From Nipponacmea schrenckii (Eukaryota; Mollusca; Gastropoda; Lottiidae): a stretch of DNA of 64,000 nucleotides. The position numbers and the translations under genes are program-made. Positions 36,085 through 47,000 of this stretch are shown piece after piece. The notes below the pieces were generated by a model. That model did not search any database, was not told where the DNA came from, and saw only the letters and a program-made list of their open reading frames with translations. Position 1 is the first letter of the stretch. Every line of letters starts with the position of its first letter. The stretch is taken from positions 41,699,084-41,763,083 of the forward strand of contig CM060200.1 of the NCBI GenBank assembly GCA_030562195.1, in the 5' to 3' direction.

Positions 36085-38455
36085 TAATGGTTAAAAGATA
36101 AGTACCATCAGGTGTTTCTAAAAGAGTAAGCATGGTCTGTTTCAAGTGACACCCACCACTACTATAATGGTTAAAAGAGAAGTACCATCAGGTGTTTGTA
36201 AAAGAGTAAGCATGGTCTGTTTCAAGTGACACCCATCACTACTATAATGGTTAAAAGAGAAGTACCATCAGGTGTTTCTAAAAGAGTAAGCATGGTCTGT
36301 TTCAATTGACACCCACCACTACTATAATGGTTAAAAGAGAAATACCATCAGGTGTTTCTAAAACAGTAAGCATGGTCTGTTTCAAGTGACACCCATCACT
36401 ACTATAATGATTAAAAGAGAAGTACCATCAGGTGTTTCTAAAAGAGTAAGCATGGTCTGTTTCAAGTGACACCCATCACTACTATAATGGTTAAAAGAGA
36501 AGTATCATCAGGTGTTTCTAAAAGAGTAAGCATGGTCTGTTTCAAGTGACACCCACCACTACTATAATGGTTAAAAGAGAAGTACCATCAGGTGTTTCTA
36601 AAAGAGTAAGCATGGTCTGTTTCAAGTGACACCCATCACTACTATAATGGTTAAAAGAGAAGTACCATCAGGTGTTTCTAAAAGAGTAAGCATGGTCTGT
36701 TTCAAGTGACACCCATCACTACTATAATGGTTAAAAGAGAAGTACCATCAGGTGTTTCTAAAAGAGTAAGCATGGTCTGTTTCAAGTGACACCCATCACT
36801 ACTATAATGGTTAAAAGAGAAGTATCATCAGGTGTTTCTAAAAGAGTAAGCACGATCTGTTTCAAGTGACACCCACACTACTATTATAGTTAAAGGAGAA
36901 ATACCATCAGGTGTTTCTAAAAGAGTAAGTATGGTCTGTTTCAAGTGACACCCACCACTACTATAATGGTTAAAAGAGAAGTACCATCAGGTGTTTCTAA
37001 AAGAGTAAGCATGGTCTGTTTCAAGTGACACCCATCACTACTATAATGGTTAAAAGAGAAGTACCATCAGGTGTTTCTAAAAGAGTAAGTATGGTCTGTT
37101 TCAAGTGACACCCACCACTACTATAATGGTTAAAAGAGAAGTACCATCAGGTGTTTCTAAAAGAGTAAGCATGGTCTGTTTCAAGTGACACCCACCACTA
37201 CTATAATAGTTAAAAGAGAAGTACCATCATGTGTTTCTAAAAGAGTAAGTATGGTCTGTTTCAAGTGACACCCACCACTACTATAATGGTTAAAAGAGAA
37301 GTACCATCAGGTGTTTCTAAAAGAGTAAGTATGGTCTGTTTCAAGTGACACCCACCACTACTATAATGGTTAAAAGAGAAGTATCATCAGGTGTTTCTAA
37401 AAGAGTAAGCATGGTCTGTTTCAAGTGACACCCATCACTACTATAATGGTTAAAAGAAAAAGTACCATCAGGTGTTTCTAAAAGAGTAAGTTTGGTCTGT
37501 TTCAAGTGACACCCACCACTACTATAATGGTTAAAAGAGAAGTACCATCAGGTGTTTTAAAAGAGTAAGCATGGTCTGTTTCAAGTGACCCCCACCACTA
37601 CTATAATGGTTAAAAGAGAAGTACCATCAGGTGTTTTAAAAGAGTAAGCATGGTCTGTTTCAAGTGACACCCACCACTACTATAATGGTTAAAAGAGAAG
37701 TACCATCAGGTGTTTCTAAAAGAGTAAGTATGGTCTGTTTCAAGTGACACCCACCACTACTATAATGGTTAAAAGAAAAAGTACCATCAGGTGTTTCTAA
37801 AAGAGTAAGTATGGTCTGTTTCAAGTGACACCCACCACTACTATAAGGGTTTAAAAAGAGAAGTATCATCAGGTGTTTCTAAAAGAGTAAGCATGGTCTG
37901 TTTCAAGTGACACCCACCACTACTATAATGGTTAAAAGAGAAGTACCATCAGGTGTTTGGAAAAGAGTAAGCATGGTCTGTTTCAAGTGACACCCACCAC
38001 TACTATAATGGTTAAAAGAAAAAGTACCATCAGGTGTTTCTTAAAGAGTAAGCATGGTCTGTTTCAAGTGACACCCATCACTACTATAATGGTTAAAAGA
38101 GAAGTACCATCAGGTGTTTCTAAAAGAGTAAGTATGGTCTGTTTCAAGTGACACCCACCACTACTATAATGGTTAAAAGAGAAGTATCATCAGGTGTTTC
38201 TAAAAGAGTAAGTATGGTCTGTTTCAAGTGACACCCACCACTACTATAATGGTTAAAAGAGAAGTACCATCAGGTGTTTCTAAAAGAGTAAGTATGGTCT
38301 GTTTCAAGTGACACCCACCACTACTATAATGGTTAAAAGAGAAGTACCATCAGGTGTTTCTAAAAAAAGTAAGCATGGTCTGTTTCAAGTGACACCCACC
38401 ACTACTATAATGGCTAAAAGAGAAGTACCATCAGGTGTTTATAAAAGAGTAAGTA
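36085..38455. repeat. 80-bp tandem array, about 29 units, between the divergent genes
   Basis: Unit TACCATCAGGTGTTTCTAAA AGAGTAAGCATGGTCTGTTT CAAGTGACACCCACCACTAC TATAATGGTTAAAAGAGAAG; spacing 80 bp measured from the TATAATGG landmark. Many units read AGAGTAAGTATGG, a good 5' splice-site match on the plus strand. A single diverged copy sits at about 60212-60265. Confidence 0.96.
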
Positions 38456-39719
38456 AGTTCTGTTACTATAATGGTTAACATTATGAGATACAAGCAGATA
38501 AAGTTATACCTGACTAAACAAATCAGGTAAAATACTAGAAGATTTATTTTGTATTTATCAAAAATTAAGTATATTAATAAACAGACAATATTAACTTCGT
38601 TTGAATGACTTTTAAGGCACAGATTCGTCATTCGTTCGACCAATTTTACCTCTTGCTAAGTGCCCGAAACAGGAATATTTAGTTAAGCTAATCAGTAATA
38701 GTGTTCACGACTCACTGTCGAAATTCGAGCCTTCAAATTTATGTATGCTTAAGTTTAATGGCTTTTGACATTTATTGAGAAGGCGATATAATATAGACAA
38801 TACATATAAAATTATAGTTAACTGAAGGTAGTATTTGTGTTTATAGTATCTGGTATTTCTTACGAATATTTCTACAGTTGCGTAGAGAGACGTAAAACTC
38901 CATCTTTTTCTCTGCGTCAGTCTCTATATAAGTATAAGGGACGAAACTCTTCTTAAACTGTTACAGATGACACATTGAAAACTAATTCAGAAAACTTATG
39001 GATCAATGGCGCTTACTTTGAAAGAAGCAGAATTAGACCTCTGGGACTGAAATGCGCATGTACATTCCAGTACCTTCGAGGGTCAAATCGTTGTAGGTTT
39101 TCTATAACTCCTACGGAAGTTGGATTACCATAGCAACGGATCAGAAACTTTGTTAAACTATCTATTTATGATTCTTTCATAATACATGTACCTTTTTTTA
39201 AAAGAAAGAAATAAACAACTGTATATTTGACAAAGATAACATTTTAGATTCACAGTTAAGAAAGAAACCTCTTGTTATTGATCTTTCCAGGATAATTCGT
39301 ATACCCATTTACAGTTGGGTCGACTGGAATTATCAATGAAGATGAAGATTCGTGGTCATCGATAGTTGGTAATTGGAAACAGCGCGCTTATAACCAACCC
39401 CTTATGCACTGTATGTGCGTTGCCCGTCTTCACTCCTTAATCAGGAAATAAAACTCATCTTCATTCCATTTCGTACTGCTTATATTTCCAGTCGGTTGTC
39501 ATTATGGTAATTGCAGGTCTAGTGTGATATTTAGATTGTATGTCGTTAGATTTTGGTTCTAATGAGTTAAAATGACATATTGAAGACTGCCTGTACGACT
39601 TTCATGATCAAAAATCAGGTCTATAGCTACGGGGGTGCAAAGGGAGGTGGGGGAGGGTTGGATTGCCACACTGAACAAATTCTGGCAACCAACCAAACTC
39701 ATAACTTAAACAATACCCC
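38456..39719. other. Intergenic, with SINE and element fragments
   Basis: 38670-38750: relative of the TTAA element. 38880-38910: SINE tail. 39215-39345: diverged SINE-2 (AAACCTCTTGTTATTGATCT). 39405-39475: SINE part (TGCGTTGCCCGTCTTCACTC). No gene. Confidence 0.55.
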
Positions 39720-39995
39720 CCCCCCCTTTCCTGATCACTTGCCCCTCCTGATCTATCACTTGCCCTTCCTGATCTATCACTTGCCCTTCCTGATCTATCA
39801 CTTGCCCTTCCTGATCTATCACATGCCCCTCCTGATCTATCACATGTCCCTCCTTATCTATCACTTGCCCATCCTGATCTATCACTTGCCCCTCCTGATC
39901 AATCACTTGCCCCTCCTTATCTATCACTCAACCCTCATGATATATTACTTGCCCCTCCTGAAAGGTTACTTGCCCCTCCTAATACATTACTTGCT
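39720..39995. repeat. 21-bp tandem array, about 12 units
   Basis: Unit CTTGCCCTTCCTGATCTATCA. Period 21 creates a plus frame of LPFLIYH repeats and a minus frame of DQEGQVI repeats; neither has coding support. Confidence 0.93.
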
Positions 39996-40404
39996 CCCCC
40001 GAACAATGAAATCTAAAGGCCATAGAAAACTCAAAACTAACTCCACCCTTTTTGTTAACCAACAGTCTTTATTTATAACCGTGGTCAGTGCTTTACATGC
40101 GAGATTTAGGAAATCCTTCACTACGAATACTAACAAACTAATAGGTTTCAATAAGGTTAATGTGTCCTAGTCATTGATTTTAGAACTGTTAATAATATAA
40201 AGCTAAACGAATTGATACTATAGAATGACTAAGAGAGGTTTAGTTCTAGTGAGCCAGGTGTTACAGGGCCGATATCGATTTATAATGACGTTATAGTCGA
40301 TATGGACCGGTAGATATCACACATATACTTCAATATTACTCACACTTTACTTGTTATAATTCACAGCACTATCAGGTAGGATCTCTTTCATCTTTATTAA
40401 ATTA

Positions 40405-42000
40405 ATCAGGTGCTGAAAACAGGACGTAAAGCTCCATTTTCTTTCATTTAATGACCAGAATTAGGGTATGTAATTTCATTTGATAACAGACTTTCAATAT
40501 AAAACAATATAAAAATCCTAATTCATTTCATTATTCAAATAAGGTTTAGAACAGTAGGATATAAAATACATTTCATTTCATTAGTCCAATAGGTACAGAA
40601 CAGTAGGATATACAACTCTATTTCATTTGTTCAATAAGATACAGAACAGTAGGATATAAAACTACATTTCATTTCATTAGTCCAATAAGATACAGAACAG
40701 TAGGATATAAAACTCTATATCATTTCATTAGTCCAATAAGATACAGAACAGTAGGATATAAAACTCTATTTCATTTCATTAGTCCAATAAGATACAGAAC
40801 AGTAGGATATAAAAATACATTTCATTTCATTAGTCCAATAAGATACAGAACAGTAGGATATAAAACTCATTTCATTTCATTAGTCCAATAAGATACAGAA
40901 CAGTAGGATATAAACTACATTTCATTTCATTAGTCCAATAAGATACAGAACAGTAGGATATAAAACTCTATATCATTTCATTAGTCTATAAAGATACAGA
41001 ACAGTAGGATATAAAACTCTATTTAGTTTCATTAGTCCAATAAGATACAGAACAGTAGGATATAAAACTCTATATCATTTCATTAGTCTATAAAGATACA
41101 GAACAGTAGGATATAAAACTCATATCATTTCATTAGTCTATAAGATACAGAACAGTAGGATATAAACTCCATTTCATTTCAAAAAATTAGTCTATAAAGA
41201 TACAGAACAGTAGGATATAAAACTCTATATCATTTCATTAGTCTATAAAGATACAGAACAGTAGGATATAAAAGTACATTTCATTTCATTAGTCCAATAA
41301 GATACAGAACAGTAGGATATAAAACTCTATATCATTTCATTAGTCTATAAAGATACAGAACAGTAGGATATAAAACTCTATATCATTTCATTAGTCTATA
41401 AAGATACAGAACAGTAGGATATAAAACTCTATATCATTTCATTAGTCTATAAAGATACAGAACAGTAGGATATAAAACTCTATATCATTTCATTAGTCAA
41501 TAAAAATACAGAACAGTAGGATATAAAACTCTATATCATTTCATTAGTCCCAAAAAAGATACAGAACAGTAGGATATAAAACTCTATATCATTTCATTAG
41601 TCTATAAAGATACAGAACAGTAGGATATAAAAGTAGTCTATAAAGATACAGAACAGTAGGATATAAAACTCTATATCATTTCATTAGTCTATAAAGATAC
41701 AGAACAGTAGGATATAAAACTTCATTTCATTTCATTAGTCGAATAAGATACAGAACAGTAGGATATAAAACTCATTTATTTCATTGTCAATAAGATACAG
41801 AACAGTAGGATATAAAACTTCATTTCATTGCATTAGTCCAATAAGATACAGAACAGTAGGATACAAAACTATATTTCATTTCATTAGTCGAATAAGATAC
41901 AGAACAGTAGGATATAAAACTTCATTTCATTTCATTAGTCCAATAAGATACAGAACAGTAGGATATAAAATACTTATTTCATTGTCATTAGGAATAATGA
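40405..42000. repeat. ~51-bp tandem array made of SINE tails, about 28 units, upstream of laminin
   Basis: Unit CATTAGTCCAATAAGATACA GAACAGTAGGATATAAAACT CTATTTCATTT. The AGTAGGATATAAAACTC part is the 3' tail of the window's SINE family. The same satellite fills laminin intron 11. Confidence 0.95.
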
Positions 42001-42437
42001 TATAGTAACAGCTAGATACAGAAAGTGTTATTTCATTTTATTAGAAAATAAGAAAGAAGTAAAGAAAGTGAATTAGGATATGAGACTCTGAGACAATAAT
42101 TTGCTCAAATTTCTTTAGTCCCTTTTTTGGAAACGTAATCCCATTTACTGAACTAGCTGTCCTGATGAGGATTGTGTATCCGAAGCATATTTAGGTTGAC
42201 GAGATGAGCTGTGGTAAATTAAAAATATACAATTTGATAAACTGTTAAAAAACTGTTAATAAGATAAATAAAATATTTTAATATATTTCAGTGAAAGAGA
42301 CAGAATAAATTTATGTGTTTTAATTAAAATCAAAATGGATTGAATATACTTACTGTGTCTTTATTGGAATTTGATATATACGCAGAATAAAGTGACTCAT
42401 ATTAAACATTATAAGGAATAAAGATCGTAACCTAGCT
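42001..42437 (+). other. Laminin 5' flank
   Basis: AT-rich; 42158-42215 carries a dispersed repeat (TGTCCTGATGAGGATTGTGT). No clear TATA or initiator could be assigned; the ATG has G at -3. Confidence 0.35.
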
Positions 42438-42785
42438 ATGATTTGGTCCAGTGTGAATTGGGCCTTATTGCTAATTTTATTGCCAGGGCTGGTCCGTTCA
42501 GACCCTGTTAATGTAGCATTAAATAAAAAAGTGGAAGCGAAATATACTTGCGGGTTTTTTGATTCGGAGACTTATTACAATCACGAGGATGTGCCGAAAA
42601 TCCCCTCGGATAGAACTCGACGAACCTGTGGGGACACTACAATCCATCCGCCCTCAGCCCTAGTCGACGGGTCCTTGGAAACCAAATGGCAGAGTGCCTC
42701 CCGTAAAATTATCTACGAGAAAGGTAATTTAAATTCAGGAGTTGAGACAGATTTGGAAGCTGTTATAAATGTGGATTTGAAACAG
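42438..42785 (+). CDS. LAMA: Laminin exon 1: signal peptide and start of LN domain
   Basis: Signal peptide with hydrophobic core [11 protein letters not shown], likely cut after VRS. The LN start [15 protein letters not shown] parallels NLALNKPV.A.ATCG of alpha chains. It contains [12 protein letters not shown], the D/NG..TWWQSPS equivalent. 116 codons, phase 0, donor GTAGGG. Confidence 0.93.
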
Positions 42786-44002
42786 GTAGGGTTTCTTTTA
42801 TTACTTATCTACCACACAGATTGGTTGTACTTAATCAAGATTTCCAACTCGAAAGGGATCCGTCAGATCCGTGACCGTACGATACAATAATATTTGATTA
42901 CAAGCAACCATGATAATCAAACTTAGCAACCAGTAATATATAAATACAGTGTCAGTAAAAAAAACATTAACTAAAGACTGCAAATCTTCAAATCTTTAAT
43001 AAACGGATATTAAATTGGTTAAGAATGGAGGAGAACTTATTACTAAGGAATAAAGCCCATGGAAGGGGCCAGCAAGGCTCTCAACCCCCCAACCCAATTA
43101 AATCTCTGGGCCGTCAATAAACCCAGGAGAGGAGCTTTCATGAAAAAAAAGGTACCACATGAGAAATATAAAAACGTGTCTTTTATTCTGTTTGTGTAAC
43201 ATTGTTTTACGGTTTTGTATTTTTCTCGACAGGAGTTTTCAGTGGAGAAGATTATATTTAAATTGGGGGATGCCCTGAGACCAGCCCGAATCGCAGTTTC
43301 AAAATCTAGTGATGGGGTAATATACCTGCCGTGGGGGTACCGAGTAACAGAATCTACTGAATGCAGTCTATTCTCATCCACGTTAAAAGCATTGCCTAAA
43401 ACTTCCGGCGATACAGTCTGTACCATGTATTCCAGTCCTATTCCTGTCCCATTCGAAACGGTTAGTATAAAGCATTGGTGTGTGTGATTGGGATGGGGGA
43501 GGGGGCGTTTGTGGGGGTTGGGGGCAGTTATTTGAAGGGGGAGTGGACTTAACGTCATGTATTTGATTAATCAAGAAATACCTTTGAAGAGTATCAAGTT
43601 ATCGGGCAACATTGGTCAAATATTAAATTTGTCCTACATCACCAACGGCACAAATCGAAGAGAGAACGACACTAAACTTGATTTTCGTGACAATCTGAAG
43701 AGAATGTGTCATATTTATCTTCTCGTTTCTCAGTTTTCTAAATGACCCTTAATTTCATTTTTTTGCAGATTGAGTTTGATTTTAGTCAGGTGTCTTCAGA
43801 ACTCAGGGTAAGTAGAAAATGTGCATATTTCACTGTGGTTCTGGGGGAGGAGGGGGGGGGGGTATCGTCAACACACAAAATAGAAATGAACCATGGTTTA
43901 TTTTATCCAAATAGTTTTGTATAACGAGGTAGTGAATTTTCATTCCAGTGATGTTATGTTACCTTGTAGTATTCACGAGTTTCGTATGTGTGTTCATTTC
44001 TA

Positions 44003-44037
<35 letters not shown>

Positions 44038-47000
44038 ATTGTTTGGATGATTCTGCTGGTTGTTGACATTGTTTTGATGATTCTGTTGGTTGTTGACATT
44101 GTTTTGTAATTCTGCTGGTTGTTGACATTGTTTTGTAATTCTGTTGGTTGTTGACATTGTTCTGTGATTCTGCTGGTTGTTGACATTGTTTTGATGATTC
44201 TGCTGGTTGTTGACATTGTTTTGTAATTCTGTTGGTTGTTGACATTGTTCTGTGATTCTGCTGGTTGTTGACATTGTTTTGTAATTCTGCTGGTTGTTGA
44301 CATTGTTTTGTAATTCTGCTGGCTGTTGACATTGTTTTGTAATTCTGTTGGTTGTTGACATTGTTTTGTGATTCTGTTGGTTGTTGACATTGTTCTGTGA
44401 TTCTGCTGGTTGTTGACATTGTTTTGTAATTCTGTTGGTTGTTGACATTGTTTTGATGATTCTGCTGGTTGTTGACATTGTTTTGATGATTCTGCTGGTT
44501 GTTGACATTGTTTTGGTGATTCTGCTGGTTGTTGACATTGTTTTGATGATTCTGCTGGTTGTTGACATTGTTTTGTAATTCTGCTGGTTGTTGACATTGT
44601 TCTGTGATTCTGCTGGTTGTTGACATTGTTTTGATGATTCTGCTGGTTGTTGACATTGTTTTGGGATTCTGTTGGTTGTTGACATTGTTTTGATGATTCT
44701 GCTGGTTGTTGACATTGTTCTTTTGATGATTCTGCTGGTTGTTGACATTGTTTTGATGATTCTGCTGGTTGTTGACATTGTTTTGTGATTCTGCTGGTTG
44801 TTGACATTGTTTTGATGATTCTGCTGGTTGTTGACATCTTTTTGATGATTCTGCTGGTTGTTGACATTGTTTTGTGATTCTGCTGGTTGTTGACATTGTT
44901 TTGTGATTCTGTTGGTTGTTGACATTGTTCTGTGATTCTGCTGGTGACATTATTTTCGGATTTTGGTGTTTTTGAAATTGTTTTGGGGATTCTGTTGTTG
45001 ACATTGTTTTGTTATTCTGCTGGTTGTTGACATTGTTTTGGTGATTCTGCTGGTTGTTGACATTGTTTTGGTGATTCTGCTGGTTGTTGACATTGTTTTG
45101 GTGATTCTGTTAGTTGTTGACATTGTTGTGTTGTGTGACATTTTTTGGATTTTGGTGTTAACATTGTGTTTGGGATTCTTTAGTTGTTGACATTGTTTTG
45201 GTAGATTCTGCTGGTATGTTAACATTGTTTATGGATTCTGCTGTTTGTATGTTAATATTTTGAAGTGATCTCACTGAACTGGTAAAATTGCTCAGCATTC
45301 TCACCGGTGAATGTATCCCAAGCTTTTCCAAGGTCAAAATTGGATAGAGGGCTACTATTGCTCAGTTGCCTTTCCGAAAGAGTATCTTCTGCCCCAGTAT
45401 CTACAACATGATGATTCTGGCTGTTGGCTGTTCGGATGTTTCGGGCTGTAGGGGCCATTCTCACCGGTGAATGTATCCCAAGCTTTTCCAAGGTCAAAAT
45501 TGGATAGAGGGCTACTATTGCTCAGTTGCCTTTCCGAAAGAGTATCTTCTGCCCCAGTATCTACAACATGATGATTCTGTGCTGTTGGCTGTTCGGATGT
45601 TTCGGGTGTAGGAGCATTCTCGCCGGTGAATGTATCCCAAGCTTTTCCAAGGTCAAAATTGGAAAGAGGGTTACTATTGCTCAGTTGCTTTTCCGAAAGA
45701 GTATCTTCTGCCCCAGTATCTACAACATGATGATTCTGTGCTGTTGGCTGTTCGGATGTTTCGGCTGTAGGAGCATTCTCTCCGGTGAATGTATCCCAAG
45801 CTTTTCCAAGGTCAAAATTGGAAAGATGGTTACTATTGCTCAGTTGCTTTTCCGAAAGAGTATCTACTGCCCCAGTATCTACAACATGATGATTCTGTGC
45901 TGTTGGTTGTTCGGATATTTCGGCTGTAGGAGCATTCTCACCGGTGAATGTATCCCAAGCTTTTCCAAGGTCAAAATTGGAAAGATGGTTACTATTGCTC
46001 AGTTGCTTTTCCGAAAGAGTATCTACTGCCCCAGTATCTACAACATGACGATTCTGTGCTGTTGGTTGTTCGGATATTTCGGCTGTAGGAGCATTCTCAC
46101 CGGTGAATGTATCCCAAGATTTTCCAAGGTCAAAATTGGATAGAGGTCTACAATTGCTCAATTTCTTTTCCGAAAGAGTATCTTCTGCCCCAGTTTCTAC
46201 AACATGGTGATTCTGTGCTGTTGGTTGTTCGGATGTTTCGGCTGTAGGAGCATTCTCACCGGTGAATGTATCCCACGATTTTCCAAGGTCAAAATTGGAT
46301 AGAGGCTTGACTATTGCTGAGTTGCTTTTCCGAAAGAGTACTTCTGCCCCAGTATCTACAACATGATGATTCTGTGCTGTTGGTTGATCGGATGTTTCGG
46401 GTGTAGGAGCATTCTCGTCGGTGAATGTATCCCAAGATTTTCCAAGGTCAAAATTGGAAAGAGGCTGTCTTTGCTAGTTGCTTTTCCGAAAGAGTATCTT
46501 CTGCCCCAGTATCTACAACATGATGATTCTGTGCTGTTGGCTGTTCGGAGTTTCGGTGTAGGAGCATTCTCGCCGGTGAATGTATCCGAGATTTTCCAAG
46601 TCAAAATTGGAAAGAGGGTTACTATTGCTTAGTTGCTTTTCCGAAAGAGTATCTTCTGCCCCAGTATCTACAACATGATGATTCTGTGCTGTTGGCATTG
46701 TTCGGATGTTTCTGGTGTAGGAGCATTCTCGCCGGTGAATGTATCCCGAGATTTTCCAAGGTCAAAATTGGAAAGAGGGTTACATTGCTCAGTTGCTTTT
46801 CCGAAAGAGTATCTTCTGCCCCAGTATCTACAACATGATGATTCTGTGCTGTTGGATTGTTCGGATTTTCTGGTGTAGGAGCATTCTCGTCCGGTGAATG
46901 TATCCCGAGATTTTCCAAGGTCAAAATTGGAAAGAGGGTTACTCATTGCTCAGTTGCTTTTCCGAAAGAGTATCTTCTGCCCCAGTATCTACAACATGAT

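Noticed and set aside
36085..38455. CRISPR-like array because of regular repeats
   Set aside because: Units are directly adjacent 80-bp repeats with no unique spacers, in eukaryotic DNA.
39580..40170. 196-codon frame with LPFLIYH repeats
   Set aside because: A 21-bp satellite between two unrelated ends; no start context or homology.
43557..43745. Extra laminin exon candidate
   Set aside because: No good acceptor in phase and no LN similarity; exon 2 joins exon 3 with the expected LN sequence without it.
43954..45225. Minus-strand frames of 300+ codons rich in [10 protein letters not shown] and MSTT
   Set aside because: A 27-30 bp repeat open in all three frames and ending in a homopolymer. 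It lies after the stop of the 53-aa repeat frame; treated as satellite.
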